This document shows positions 1 through 12,230 of a DNA stretch of 64,000 bases, piece after piece. Where the stretch lies: the NCBI GenBank assembly GCA_029945375.1, contig CM057064.1, forward strand, positions 1,364,001 through 1,428,000, in the 5' to 3' direction. Source of the stretch: Agaricus subrufescens. Lineage: Eukaryota > Basidiomycota > Agaricomycetes > Agaricales > Agaricaceae. Position numbers and translations under genes: made by a program. Position 1 is the first letter of the stretch. Each line of letters opens with the position of its first letter. The notes under the pieces are model-generated. The model was not told where the DNA came from, made no database searches, and was given only the letters and a program-made list of their open reading frames with translations.

Positions 1-912
1 AGAGAAATAGTTAATGACAGACCACATTTCACCAACTGATGTACTTACACCCTGATGCATGAGATTTGTGGAAGAGAAATAGTCAATGACAGACCAGACT
101 TCACCAACTGATGTACTTACAAGCTGATGCATGAGATTTGTGGAAGAGAAATAGTCAATGACAGACCAGACTTCACCAACTGATGTACTTACATACTGAT
201 GGATGAGATTTGTGGAAGAGAAATAGTCAATGACAGACCAGACTTCACCAACTCATGTACTTACAGCCTGATGCATGAGATTTGTGGAAGAGAAATAGTC
301 AATGACAGACCAGACTTCACCAACTGATGTACTTACAGCCTGATGCATGAGATTTGTGGAAGAGAAATAGTCAATGACAGACCAGACTTCACCAACTGAT
401 GTACTTACAGCCTGATGCATGAGATTTGTGGAAGAGAAATAGTCAATGACAGACCAGACTTCACCAACTGATGTACTTACAAGCTGATACATGAGATTTG
501 TGGAAGAGAAATAGTCAATGACAGACCAGACTTCACCAACTGATGTACTTACATACTGATGGATGAGATTTGTGGAAGAGAAATAGTCAATGACAGACCA
601 GACTTCACCAACTCATGTACTTACAATCTGATGCATGAGATTTGTGGAAGAGAAATAGTCAATGACAGACCAGACTTCACCAACTGATGTACTTACAGGC
701 TGATGCATGAGATTTGTGGAAGAGAAATAGTCAATGACAGACCAGACTTCACCAACTGATGTACTTACACCCTGATGCATGAGATTTGTGGAAGAGAAAT
801 AGTCAATGACAGACCAGACTTCACCAACTGATGTACTTACAGGCTGATGCATGAGATTTGTGGAAGAGAAATAGTCAATGACAGACCAGACTTCACCAAC
901 TGATGTACATAC
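1..912 (-). repeat. 72-bp intron-like tandem array, 3' of left NACHT gene
   Basis: Twelve complete 72-bp units and a partial one that runs off the window. Read on the minus strand each unit starts with a GTAAGT-type donor (complement positions 912, 840, 768, 696, 624, 552, 480, 408, 336, 264, 192, 120, 48) and ends in CAG followed by a variable triplet. The unit nearest the gene has GTATGT instead. The triplets, from the gene outward, are CCT, GGT, CCT, ATT, TAT, CTT, GCT, GCT, GCT, TAT, CTT, GGT, while the other 69 positions are nearly invariant. In frame with the last NACHT exon the unit reads VSTSVGEVWSVIDYF and onward; two units, 360 bp (five units) apart, carry a TGA. This suggests a five-unit internal duplication. 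Confidence 0.9.
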
Positions 913-3500
913 CACTTTGACCATATAAATTCCATTATTCTTCAAGTCAATATCTATATCCTTGTAGTAGACCTCTCGAAACATCCCCCTTTTACCAAGT
1001 TCATCTGGAAATTCCTGTAACATTAGTCAGACACTCCTATCCTCCATACCAAGTCAGATACTACCTTCCAGGCACTGAATGTCCTTTTAACAAACAAAAA
1101 TACAATACCAGGACCAATTGTGGAAGTCCACAAACCATCCTTCAAGTTGCAAAACCTGATCATGTTGATACTCAGGAGGGCATCAAGATACGCAATATCC
1201 TTTTGATGCGACTGTGATGAAAGCCATCGCTCAGGCTTATGGCTGTTGACTATCTCGGTCACTAGTACTTGGCCCATCTCCACAAGAATACTTGTGGTAA
1301 ACGCTACAGTTTCTTCCGGGAGTTCCGGCATTCCAGCACTGATAAATTCGGCACCACCAGCTGAAAACCAGCATAAGTGTTCCTTAAACACATTGATGAC
1401 GTACTCAAACATACCTGAACTCCCCCCACTATATCTATCCCACAAGTCGAGATAGCCCAGCAAGACATCGCCCTCAATACTACCAATATCAATATAAAAC
1501 TCCCCCGACCTTTGCGCATCCACCAAGTAGTCAGCAAAAGAAGCATGTAAGAATGTCAATGGCTCCTTATGTGCTTCCTCTCGACGCGGTAGCTTGAGTG
1601 TTGAAATACATTTGATAAGAGCGGGCTGAACCTTCTCCGGATCCAGCCGGAGAATCAGAGCCATGCCTCTCAGTGTACGAGATTTCGACCAAGCACGGAG
1701 TCCAAGAAAATCATCGTTGCTGCGGAATGCCAATGCCAGCGCAAGCAAGCGTTTCGTTGTGGGCAGCACCCTTGCTGGGATTCGAGATAGAATTTCGGTG
1801 TACAGGTTGTCGAGAATCTTGAAGGGCTGCTCCTCGCTTGGAACACCCTTCAAACGATCAATGACGGATAAGACAAGATCGAGGCGTGAAACAGGGTCAG
1901 GGTCATCGATATCCGCGATGAACCGAAGCGCGGTTGCGGCAAAAATGAAGAGGCCAGAGGAAGCGAGGACAAGCTTCACGAACTTTGGCTCCTCAGGCCA
2001 GTTCTGGGGAATGAGGCCAACAAAATCGCGTCGTATCTTGTCGAAGCCCTCAGACAAGAAATGCGCAACATCTTGGCGAGAATCCTGGGAGTCGATGGAG
2101 ATGGTGTATGACTCAAACCGCCCTTGCAATGGCTTGTCTTTGAATGTATTGGTTATGTGGAACTCCGGACGACTCGCAATGATCCATGCAAGGGGTGCAT
2201 CCGGATACTTCTGCATAAAATTTCCAACGAGCTGGATGACGTTCTGTTGGGCACCTGCACCCTCGAGTTCGTCAAGTCCATCTAGCAATATCGCCAAGGG
2301 CAGCCCACCAGCACCAATCTTCCTCACTACGAATGGCTCGACGATCAAGACTTGGAATTGAGTCTCCATGTCTTTGTTGAGAATGTTGGGACTGGTAGCA
2401 ACACGATCAATGATATAGCTGCGGTATTCCTCGATTTGATCAGCGAGTTGGTATCCGATAGTAGTGAAAACACGGTTCAGGTCATTACATTTATTCGGTC
2501 GTGAGATAAATACAGAAATGACGCAATGATCCGCCATTTCCGTGTAGGTCTGCATGATGGCGGATTTACCAACGCCTGCTGGTCCGGTAAGGTGAAAAAT
2601 GGATTCGGCGCGGGAGGACTCTTTGAACCAAGCCAGGAGCAATTTGAGAATTGCTTCACGCGTGCCGGGATGACACCTAGGACGATAATTGCGGGACGCA
2701 TCGTTTGACGAGGCACCGTCCATGACGTACTTTAAAAGTATTTCCATCACTAAGGATAAGGCGAATGAGTTTACTTCGTGAAACAATGACATGACATTTC
2801 TTACTACGGTGTGTCCTATCCTCTACGTGGACCTCCGTGAAGGTCGCATTATTGAGAGTAAAGTCACGAGCTCCAGCAAAGTAACTGACTGAGGCAGATG
2901 AGGCTGGGATGACCATGAACACTGATTGTCACTATTCAAATACACACAAAGACACACCTCCAATATCTCGTAAAGACGAATGACAACTTTCAGTGCTGGC
3001 TTTATGGATCACGGTGGTGATTGGCGTTGGCGGGGCGGGTGAGAGAAGGCCTAAGGTGACCGTGAATCCTGTCTCTACCCTCATACAAATACACGCAAAA
3101 ACGCACCTTGGACATCCTGTGGAGACGAAACATGACTCTCGGCACTGAATTCATGGGCTACAGTGGCAATAGGTGTCGGTTCGCCGGATGGGACAGGGTC
3201 TGGGGTGATTACGAACTTTAGCTGCGTTCTTATACAATATACACAAAAACATACCTTCTGTATCTTGCAAAGACAAAGGACGATTTTCGGAGCTGGATTC
3301 ATGAACTATGATGTCGATGGACATCGGCTGGGTAGGCGGGGGGGAGACTAAAGCAACCATAAACTCTGACTGTGTTCTCGTGCAAGAATATGGAGCATAC
3401 CTGAAATTACTGGTAAAGATATAGAGGAGCCTCCCAGCCCAAGCTGATCAACCCTGTTGGCATTACGCCTACGTTTAAACATCCTGAGGCAAAAAGCCAT
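913..3500 (-). CDS. NACHT NTPase (fungal NLR-like), left copy
   Basis: A STAND-type NTPase of the kind used by fungi as innate immune or incompatibility receptors; the role here is inferred from family. Seven exons are predicted: 3500-3401, 3347-3255, 3199-3107, 3050-2958, 2903-2805, 2749-1065 and 1014-913. All joins are GT-AG, the frame stays open, and it gives about 755 residues before the 3' array. The N-terminus starts MAFCLRMFKRRRN and is followed by three 31-residue repeats, one per exon. Next comes the GARDFT segment usual before fungal NACHT domains. Walker A is GPAGVGKS, Walker B is LLDGLDELEG, and WIIASRPE follows. No WD40, ankyrin or TPR repeats are visible at the C-terminus; the last exon runs straight into the 72-bp array. 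The true 3' end lies outside the window or in the array. The gene is intact and nearly identical in structure to the copy at 40558-43189. Confidence 0.85.
2904..3400 (-). repeat. tandem phase-1 exon/intron module in NACHT N-terminus
   Basis: Three 93-nt exons (3347-3255, 3199-3107, 3050-2958) alternate with introns of 53, 55, 56 and 54 nt. All four introns are phase 1 and related in sequence (donors GTATG or GTGCG/GTGTG, then a TATTTG/TATTGT stretch, then a (T/A)TTCATGG or similar stretch before the acceptor). The encoded 31-residue units share a pattern of Pro-rich start, TPI-T-V-H in the middle and SS(L/P)(R/Q)D at the end. Exon duplication with flanking introns explains the layout. Confidence 0.8.
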
Positions 3501-4177
3501 GATTTAGAGTGCTACAAACAGAAAAAAAATGCCGTCAGCTGCAAGGATTGCGAGGGTGTAATGTTCGAGCCGCACCTCTTTGAGTTGTGGTTTCGTGAGT
3601 GGGGATCTGTGCGAACAAGGTTGGATGGCAAAGAGGAGTCAGCGGGCCTCGTGCCTGCAACGGGCACGAGGCATCTCACAAATGGTCACGCTCAGTCGAG
3701 GCTGTGCTTCTGAAGTTTTGGAATGAGAAGGACCCGCGGCTTGATCGACATTGCCTGCTAGTGGTGCATTGCGCGACAAAAATGACTCTAAGAGAACTAC
3801 AATAACAATTACCCATACGACGCACTTTACCAATTCTAATGGTTGAGTGGAAAGGGCCGAGCGAAGCAGGAAGAGTATGGATCATGTTTAGTAGTCGATC
3901 ATGTACCCCATGCCAATTGAACAGGCATACTACCTTGATGTGTTGAGTGTCGGAAAACAAACCTTGATCCCCATACGTTTCGCCTGGTTTTCCTTGATCC
4001 ATCTATCCTGTAGGATGAAAGTATCTGATTCGACCTAGCATTCAACTGGACTATGGTTCCTAACATCAATAAAATCAGATCGTATTACGACCGGAAATTT
4101 GAGCATGATCATGATCATCTCTGACAACTTTGCAAATCATAGATGATTTTTGGTTGAGTAATCAAGTCTACAAGAAT

Positions 4178-6000
4178 TAGATACTAGCGTATAAACTTGA
4201 ATATCGATAAACGATTATACTACAACGGCTTTGGACCCAAGATAATACGTCATTCATAATTGATTCTCGACTCCTCTTCGGAGTGTGCGCATTACGACCA
4301 GATTTCTTGACATTTTCAGCCTTAGGTATCAAAGTCTTTGCGGAGGAGAGAGCTGCCGGTGCGGCAGCATTAGCAACGGCATGGACTTGGATTACAGAGG
4401 TAGTAGCAGCGTTGGAGGTGGAGTCGGACCCATATCAACGCTTACGTCTTCGAAACCAACTTCACATCCACTGTCCGCAACGACCTGAGAATTTCGTTCA
4501 CCAACCACGCTTTCAATGATAACACCCTTCTTGTGAGATGTTCTTCCTCCGCCACACGTAGGCGAAGGTAGTTGGGCACCGCTCAAGGATGAGGAAGAGA
4601 TGACACCAGCAGTACTCGCACCTCTAGCGAGAGGGATCTCTTCTCCACCTTTGTGTTTGTTTGCCGCAATACGAGGGTCCTGACTTGGCCACTTAGGGTC
4701 CGCCTGTGGGCTACTAGAGCCACGGATGGACCTGAAAATGCAACGCGACAAGCAGGCCATACTTAGCATATCGTACTTCGATTGAACACCTACTCACCAA
4801 AGAGGCTTGAATTTGACGAAGCCTTCATATCCGCCTTTGCCACCTCTTGAATATGCAGATTCTTTGGCATCGAAAAGATCAACTGTTTCTGTGGTATGGC
4901 AAATTGTGTTTTAGAATCTTCAATTGCACCTAAGACGAAATTCTTACAGCCGACTGGCGAATTCAGTCTACCAAAGCAAGTGATGATGGTAGTTATCTCG
5001 AAATCAGAGTCTTGATGGTTGATAGTGAGGATGCGTCAGGTGGAGAGATATTGGAATTGGCGTAAGGGGGTGTATTGGAGAGGCACGTTGAACTGAAAGC
5101 CGCTGTGTACAGGTCGAGATAATTATAGATGAGAAATCCACGGGTTCAAAAAGTCGAAACTCACCAGTGGCGGTATTTGGCGGTGTACCAGATCTTGAGG
5201 GAGGGTGAAAGGATGGGAGGTTTGGATCGTATAGAGGGGAAGGGAAACAAAGGACACTGAGGTTCCGTGACGACATAGGAGAGAGTTCAGACTCTGTTGC
5301 AATGAGTGGTATCGAGATGGCAGGACGGGAGAATGAAATTGTAACACGTCGATGTCAGGTGTCTGGGGGAAAGCGTTGACATGAATAATACACGCACGAG
5401 CTGAATGGTGCCAGCAAAGTTCTATATCACTGAATGCCAAAGGAGCTCGCTCTACAAAGAGTAAGTACTAAGATTGGAATTGAGAATACTGCGGTGATTT
5501 ACCATAGAAGAAAGAAATTCGGCCAATTGTTCCAGGCTGGATAGCAGCATAGGCCATGTAGACGACTCGTAGCTGCAGGTACACGAGAAATCGTTCACTG
5601 CATGTGGTACCCTTCTTGAAGAATGAAGGAGGGGATGAGAGAACGTTCCGTCGAAGGGGTCTCTTCAACCGCGCTAGGGCAACACTGGAGCTGTGTGAAT
5701 TGAATCGGCATTGGGCAGGAGTGGAAATGGGAATAAAACATACCTTACCCCGCGCTACTGTGGTGACATTGACCTGGATAGTCACTTTACTATCGTCGAC
5801 GCAGCATTGGAACCCGCACAGTGGAGACGCATCCGACCGTATGTGGCATGGAGAGGAATCAAGCCTGATTCATCTGCTGATGTCCTCGATGGCTATTGTC
5901 ATCCTTTGGGGAGCGGTGTTGTAGACAGAGACGGTGGTGGTGGGAAAGAAGCAGGACCCTCGGGATTTTGCCGAGAACCCATCTCGTAACATAGAACGTT
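4178..6000 (-). pseudogene. unrecognised multi-exon gene X, left copy
   Basis: A minus-strand gene-like region that I cannot assign to a family. Its 3' part encodes a basic, Ser/Ala-rich tail ending in YASI and a stop at 4180-4178, containing DPRIAAN, STAGVISSSSL, VVGERNSQV and SGRNAHT. Upstream coding fragments lie near 5150-5280, 5470-5785 and 5900-5990. Three partial relatives exist: 39355-39876 (3' half), 50885-51080 (middle) and 10201-11690 (5' part). Against the 39355-39876 copy this copy carries a 2-bp length difference around 4,425, which shifts the reading frame within the tail, so at least one copy is broken. Intron borders are not certain enough to give a full model. Confidence 0.5.
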
Positions 6001-7826
6001 CAGCCAGAGAGAAATGTCTTGCTGGAGACCAAAGAACAGCTGGCTGCTGACTCTGAACAAGGTCGATGTGGGAAGGCGGGGCGAGTTGATTTGGCGTGAC
6101 CGGGACTATTCTTAGCCCTCGCGTGCATGATCAACATTGGGTCTGTCTCTCTTTCTGCTTTTGGGTGGGCCCTCGCTCCTCGCCTCGCACGAGACCCGCT
6201 CCTGGCTCATCAGCTCGTGGACCATCCAGCTCTTGGGCTATCCGTCTCACCCATTCCTTACGATCTCGATTTCCCTCTACCGCTGCTGTACGAACAATAT
6301 ACCTCCGACCAGGACTCATTTTCTCAGCACGACACAGTGATACCCTCCCCCAAGGGCTCAAGCACCAAGCCTAGATATTTCGTTAATCAAGGATGGAGTG
6401 TCAGATAGGGAAATGTCATGCAACATATCATCGTGAATGGTCAGCTTACCTATGCTTCAGGGCAGACGTGAATCCTCTTTTGCGTCCCGCTCAAAAATTG
6501 AGTCAAATAGCTGAATGCCCCCTCTCAGATTCAGGTTTGGGAGCGTGATGCACATTATACAGACTTCAATGGCAAACGTATCCCCTCCCAAATTCCTCTG
6601 TCTGTCCTCCTCGCTGGTTCTCTTGTCGGGTGCCCATACACCGATTCAACAATTGCTCGTACACGCCCTCAAGCTGTCTCCCGGCAGCGCCACGAACACC
6701 TCTGCTCAAACTCGTATCACCCACCATCATAGATGCGCTTCCCTTGAACATCGCCGCACTGCAGACGGTGAATTTACGGACCAACAAGCTACGTAGCATT
6801 CCTGATCACTGTGTCGAGTCCAAAAAAGATACACCTCAGCTCGTCGATATCTGGTAATTGCCCACTCAATCGATTTTACTTCTCTATCGCCTAACTTCTC
6901 TCATAGACTGTTTGGTACTCCACGGTTGCACGCTATCATGCCGACGATATTGAAATCCTCCTGTCTATGTCTAACAAGGCATGCCTACGACAATTTAGCC
7001 CAAGTCCTCTTAAGAGCAACTATACTTTCCTGATGCATACCTGTCAGCTAGTGCGATATTACTCCGGAATGTATTGCCATTGACCTACTCAAGCTCAGCT
7101 ACTTTGCAGCCTCCGGCGGTGTCACTATGGATGGACATACTCGCAGGTTTCTTGTGATTACTCTACAGATGCTTCGTGAGGCCCTCATACTAAATCCGCA
7201 AGGTTGTTGGACCAGAGGTTCTATTACTTACGACTCACAAAACACCGTGCATCAATCTCTCGGTCGGGTGATCAAACAGTGGGTTTCAATCGACATCTAT
7301 TGCCATGTGGCACATCTTGACCAGAAATACTATTTAATTACTCAGTGATGGCCACTTCACCTCCATCAGGAACTCTTTTCGAAGTTCAACAATATCAAAT
7401 GGAAGGGAACGTAATACCCGACAGTGGCAACTCCAGTATAAAAGCTCAGGCTCTTCAGCTACCACGCTTAACCCTGGCCATCGAGTTTCATTGACAATGA
7501 AGCTTAAGAGTCTCCCCCCCCATCCGCCTTCGGGTGTCAACCGCTGCATTGGACTCGTTCCGCGAATCTTTTCCCCTCATTGCGGTCTAGCCTATGCCAG
7601 AAAGTACTAGATCATGTGACCCATTGAGGACGACTTCTCCTGATTTGCGTGCAAGGAAACTAATTTTCACTTTTTGCACAAACGTTATCTTGCAAAGGTA
7701 ATCATGTACCTTCCTACAAACTGGAACACGTATACTTACACTATACTCACAGGACACCAAGTAGCTACTTGTCGTGCCAGGTATAAAGTCCACGTTGCAG
7801 GCTTTGCGATACATTGCCGCCAGGAA
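6001..7826. other. no confident gene; duplication boundary at about 7,035
   Basis: Only short overlapping open frames on both strands, with no recognisable domain. From about 7,035 the sequence matches 51,090 onward (shared block around ATGGATGGACATACTCG), so this is where the direct duplication that carries the protease and cofilin begins. The 7,340-7,830 part has promoter-like spacing upstream of the protease start, including a shared pyrimidine-rich stretch. Confidence 0.4.
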
Positions 7827-9082
7827 ATGTCGCTCGCCTCCGCCGCTGTCCTGATCATCAGTGCCCTCTTCAGCGCCACCGAGAACAAGGCTCTCCCCAA
7901 AGACGTCAGAAGGTAGTCGTCTTCCCGTATTGGCTTTCCTATCCCCGGAGCTTTTGATAATGGTTGTTTTCATAGATGTGGAACATTCATCAGCCAGTCC
8001 CAACTAGATGGCATAGAACCCAAATTCGGCAACCTTCATCTGGACAAGTCTTTGAAAATTGATCTTGCGGCAACTCTCTACGTTGACGTTGACTTCCATG
8101 TCATCTACGAGAATACCACCTTAGAAGGCGACTATGTCCCGTGCATAGAATTTATTATAATTCTACTTTCCGTTACCTGACGCACGGCACCTTAGGGATC
8201 AACAAATCAACGATCAAATTGACGTCTTGAACACTGATTACGCTCTCACTGACCTGAGATGGAAGCACACCAACACGACTCGTACGAAGAACACACAATG
8301 GTTTGATAGTGTCGCCCCCCAAAAGTCAGTACTTCCCTAACATTTCAATCAGTGCTGCACATTGATTTTCATTGATGCAACATTTAGTGAGAACGAGAAT
8401 AACATGAAATCAAGTCTTAGAGCTGGTGATACCACTACCTTGAATGTTCATTCTGTCGGGTACGCTCCTGTCGCCATCAGATCTCCTTCATGCACTCCTG
8501 ATCCTACGCCTTGCTTCTCAGTTTTCGGGTAGGTGAAGGTGCTGGACTTGTAGGATATTCTACATTTCCCTGGGAGTATGGCAATAAATCATCTATGGAC
8601 TCCGTGGACGGAGTCGTCGTTCTCTATTCCAGTCTTCCCGGGGGGACACTTGCGCCATACAACAAAGGCAGGACATTGACACACGAGATAGGCCATTGGC
8701 TTGGGTTGTATCATACATTCCAGGTACGGACTTCTTATACAACTTGTCAACGAGACCCTTGAAAAAAAAAACAGGGTGGATGTGAAGGGTCTGGAGACTT
8801 TGTCAACGATACGCCCGCAGAAAGCTCACCTGCATATGGATGCCCAATTAAACGCGACAGTTGTCTTAACGACTACGGACTGGATCCTATCCGTACGTCA
8901 GGCTCAACTCTTATTTCTGAAGTCGAACCCTTCCTGATATTGTCTATATCTCAGATAATTATATGGATTATTCAGATGATGCATGTATGAGGGAATTTAC
9001 AAAAGGGCAAATCTCGAGAATGAGAGCACGGGTCAGTGTTCCGTGGGCTGAAGAAGTCGTGACTTCGGAGTATCGTTACTGA
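7827..9082 (+). CDS. secreted MEP1-like zinc metalloprotease (M43B), copy A
   Basis: Predicted extracellular metalloprotease of the pappalysin/MEP1 family, made of seven exons: 7827-7912, 7976-8140, 8196-8324, 8388-8459, 8522-8723, 8775-8892 and 8955-9082. They join in frame to 299 residues. The start gives a hydrophobic leader ([17 protein letters not shown]) fitting a signal peptide. The zinc site [11 protein letters not shown] follows the family pattern HExxHxxGxxH, and [11 protein letters not shown] matches the Met-turn region. Cysteines near the active site ([18 protein letters not shown]) fit the family's disulfides. Compared with copy B at 51908, a 2-nt deletion near 9,037 changes the last residues to [13 protein letters not shown], whereas copy B reads VFRGLKKS. 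The catalytic part is intact, so the protein may still work with an altered tail. Confidence 0.88.
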
Positions 9083-9496
9083 ACCAACTACCGGGATCGA
9101 GCTTTTTCTCACTGTAAAGTCGAAGAACCACTAGCGAGCTTTGTACTTATCAAAAAAGTTCCGAGATGTCAGTTGCGCAGGGAGACCACACCCTCGTCGT
9201 CGTGTCTCGAATTTCCACTACCCTGACTGAAGGGCTGCATGTGCCTTGATCAATGGGCACTAGTAGCAGAGGTTATCTTGAATCTGATTCAACTCTGGAC
9301 CCAAAGTGGAAGTTCCGCCCCCAGGTATTATTCTTGAAATTTTTATAGAAAATACAACATTAAGAGCATCGTCGGGCAACGAAGTCGAGTGCAAAGTGAG
9401 AGAAGTCAAGAGGGGGGGAGGAACGAAAAAAAGAATTGGATCTAACATTGAGTTTCGACTATTCGAAAGTGATAAGCTGTAAAAAAGATAACGTCA

Positions 9497-10115
9497 TCAA
9501 CGAGTTCCCTGTTTGACTTTGGCCAGGACGGCTACGAAAAATTATAAGAAAAAAGAGTCGAATATATGAGATCAACAATATGCTTACTCTTGTATTCAAC
9601 CTCGTCTGAGTCAGTAGCCTGAACTTCGACGGCAATTCCATCTAAAGACTTCTTCAACTCATTGTTTGACCCGGCGTAAAGCATCTTCTGTCGAACGCCC
9701 GCATCATCGGGGACCCTATGAGAACAAGGCAGGAAGAAAATGTCGAGTCGGTTAGCAAGAGTTGCATAGACACTATCTCGTGAGAGATGTACCACTTTAT
9801 AGCAACAAGCTTGTTACGTTGTCCACCACCCTCAGCTTCGTATTGGAAATCAACAATGGCCCATCGAGGTTCTGGCTTTGGCAAAAGTTCAACAAATTTC
9901 TCGTATGTCTCAACAGGTTTGCCAGAAAGGTCTGTGTCAACGACAATCTCCGTCTCTTGGTCATTGACGTGAAGAATAATGTACTTCTCCTTCTTCCCCA
10001 ATTTGATGTTTTGATATGCTTCGATACATTCTGGGCTGACGCGTACTCCAGTGGACTGAGTGGCAAACTAGATGATGAGAGAAAGAATGGTGCAGAAGAA
10101 AAATGTACTTGTCAT
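9497..10115 (-). pseudogene. cofilin/ADF copy A, first intron donor damaged
   Basis: Actin-depolymerising factor of the cofilin family. Exons 10055-9793, 9715-9588 and 9531-9497 encode STGVRVSPECIEAYQ, the LGKKEKYIIL strand, the WAIVDFQYEAEGGGQRNKL region, KMLYAGSNNELKKSLDG (the actin-binding long helix) and the usual ending VLAKVKQGTR. In the second copy (53550-54167) the first exon is only the ATG, followed by a GC-AG intron (GCAAGT). Here the same place reads ATGACAAGT, so the donor is AC and the start exon cannot be joined by normal splicing. The remaining frame is open with no stop, so loss is recent or an alternative start is used. Call: probable pseudogene; transcript data would decide. 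Confidence 0.7.
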
Positions 10116-10200
10116 GGTGTTGAGAGACTTTGGACTGAGATGGATGAGAGATAGGAAAGGGTTGTAACTGCTGCGATGGCTGTGAACTGATATCTAGTTT

Positions 10201-11696
10201 GACAAAGCCTTCTTATTAGTCTTCGCCAACTCCTGGATATACATGTTCTTTGGCATCGAAAAGGTCAGCTATTTTTGTGGTATGGCAAATTGTGTTTTAG
10301 AACCTTCAATTACACCTAAGACGAAGTGCTTACAGTCGACTGGCAGGGTATCATAGATTGCTGTGGCAAATTCAGTCTATCAGAGCAAGTGATGATGGTA
10401 GTTATCTCGGAATCAGTGTTGATGGTTGATGAATGGGGATGCATCAGGTGGAGAGATAATGGATTTTTGGCGATAAGGGAGTGTTTTGGAGAAGTGCGCT
10501 GAACTGAAAGCCGCCATGTAGAGGTCGAGATAGTTGTAGATCAGAAATCCACGGGTTCGAAAAGTCAAAGCTCACCAGTGGCAGTATTTCATCAGCAAAA
10601 TGTTTGACTACTTGAAGCTACTTGAAGCTACTTGAGGGCTGCTTGAAATTTCTCAAGCAGCCCTCAAGTAGCTTCAAGTAGTTTCAAGTAGCCAAACCTT
10701 TTGCTGATGAACTTGGTGGTGTACCAAATCTTGAAGGTGGATGAAAGAATGGGAGGTTTGGATTGTATAGAGGGGAAGGAAACCCAGGGACACTGAAGTT
10801 CCATGACAACATAGAGGAGAGTACAAACCCTGTTGCAATGAGTGGTATCGAGATAGCAGGATGGGAGAACAAAATTGGAACATGTCGATCTCAATCTCAA
10901 AGGCCTAGCTAGGGGTATGCATTCACATGGAGAATACACGCATGCACTGAACAATGGCAAAGTTTTATCTCACATAATGCCAATGGAATTTGCTGTAAAA
11001 AGAGTAAACACCAAGATTAAAACAGAGAATATTGCGGTCATTTACCATGGATGAAAGGAATTCGACCAGTTGTTCCAGGCCAGATAGCAGCATAGGCCAT
11101 GTAGACTACTCGTAGCTGCAGATACGAGAATTTGCTCACTGTATGTGGTACCCTCAAAGATTGAAGGAGGCAATGAAAGAACGTTCCATCAAAGGAGTCT
11201 CTCCTACTGAGCTAGGGCAACACTGGAGCTGTGTGAATTCAATCGACATTGGTCTGGAGTGGAAATGGGAATAAAACATACCTTACCCCATGATACTGTG
11301 GTGGCATTGACCTGTACAGTCACTGTGCTATGGTCAATGCGGCATTGGAACTTGGATGGTGCAGATGCCTCTGGCCATACATGGCACAGAGAGGAATCAA
11401 GCCTGATTCATCTGCTGATGTCCTTGATGGCTATTGTCATCCTTTGGGGAGTGGTGTCGTAGACAGAGGCAGTGGTGGTGGGAAAGAAGCAGAACCCTTG
11501 GGGTTTCCCCAAGAACTGGTCTTGTAACATGGAACATTCAGCCAGAGAGAACACCTGATAATGTCTTATCGGAGACCAAAGAACAGCTGGCTGCTGACTC
11601 TCTGAACAAGGTCAACGAGGGAAGGCGAGTCAATGAAGTTGGCATGACTGGGACTATTCTTAGTTCTGGTGTGCATGATCAACAGTTTGATCCAAC
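10201..11696 (-). pseudogene. gene X remnant, second copy
   Basis: Matches 4,810-6,120 with many substitutions (shared runs such as TTCTTTGGCATCGAAAA and GGTATGGCAAATTGTG) but lacks the 3' tail part. It follows directly after the duplicated protease/cofilin block. A 117-bp fold-back element is inserted at 10,592; the same site is empty at about 5,177. No intact reading frame of useful length survives. Confidence 0.6.
10592..10708. mobile_element. fold-back MITE 1
   Basis: Nearly perfect inverted repeat over its whole length, with ends ATCAGCAAAA and TTTTGCTGAT and an internal repeat of the motif ACTTGAAGCT. The homologous gene X copy near 5,177 lacks it, which shows that it is an insertion. 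It has no coding capacity. Transcription across it would give a long hairpin RNA. Confidence 0.85.
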
Positions 11697-12230
11697 TGTT
11701 AGAATAATAATAGTGTTAGATGCTTGTATAAGCTCATACTTTATTTAGATAGATATACTTGTATTCCTCTGAGCATTGAGTGACTCATAGCTCTGCCTAA
11801 TTGTGTATGTGGATACCTGTAGCTCAGGCGCATCAGCAAAAGGTTTGGCTACTTGAAACTACTTGAAGGTACTTGAGGGCTACTTGAAAATGTTCAAGTA
11901 GCCCTCAAGTACCTTCAAGTAGTTTCAAGTAGCCAAACCTTTTGCTGATAGCCCATGCTCTTCTAAGCTGAGCAATTATGCTTATAATATGCGACCCACA
12001 ATAAAGGATTTACCTGTGGATGGACTAGTAGTTTAGTATATAAACCCTATGTATTTACTGTAAACTATATCATTGAAGATACATCTTCTACATCTCTACA
12101 ACTCTCAACACCTCTTTCAGCTCCTTAGAACTATCTCCTACTACTTCTAGTAAGTACTACTCAACCTGCCACTATGCTAGTTAGCAGCTAGCATGATGAT
12201 TCCCTGGAGGATATCATTATAATCTTAACA
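11697..12230 (+). mobile_element. LTR, copia-like, with nested MITE
   Basis: Begins TGTTAGAATAATAATAG and ends ATCTTAACA, so the LTR ends TGTTA/TAACA are inverted repeats. A TATA-like GTATATAAACCC lies at about 12,036. The LTR is followed directly by GGTTATGGGCCCCAATCG, which looks like a primer-binding leader. The internal region after it (12,231-12,627) has no gag or pol, so this is a truncated element. A second fold-back MITE sits inside the LTR at 11,832. Confidence 0.6.
11832..11949. mobile_element. fold-back MITE 2, same family
   Basis: 118 bp, same ends (ATCAGCAAAA / TTTTGCTGAT) and the same hairpin layout as the copy at 10,592. It is inserted in the U3-like part of the LTR. Confidence 0.85.

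Larger units (their letters stand above)
1..4700. repeat. left arm of a large inverted duplication
   Basis: The block from the 72-bp array through the NACHT gene, the ~680-bp upstream spacer (3501-4177) and the 3' part of gene X matches 39353-44160 in opposite orientation. Exon and intron lengths of the NACHT gene are almost all preserved. The spacer 3501-4177 contains no convincing gene; short open frames there are mirrored in the other arm but have no recognisable domain. Confidence 0.85.

Noticed and set aside
5711..5989. Plus-strand open frame conserved between gene X copies (with RGIKPDSSADVLDGYCHPLG)
   Set aside because: Also partly open at 11,330-11,527, but it overlaps the minus-strand gene X exons and has no start or domain evidence. 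It may only reflect recent duplication.
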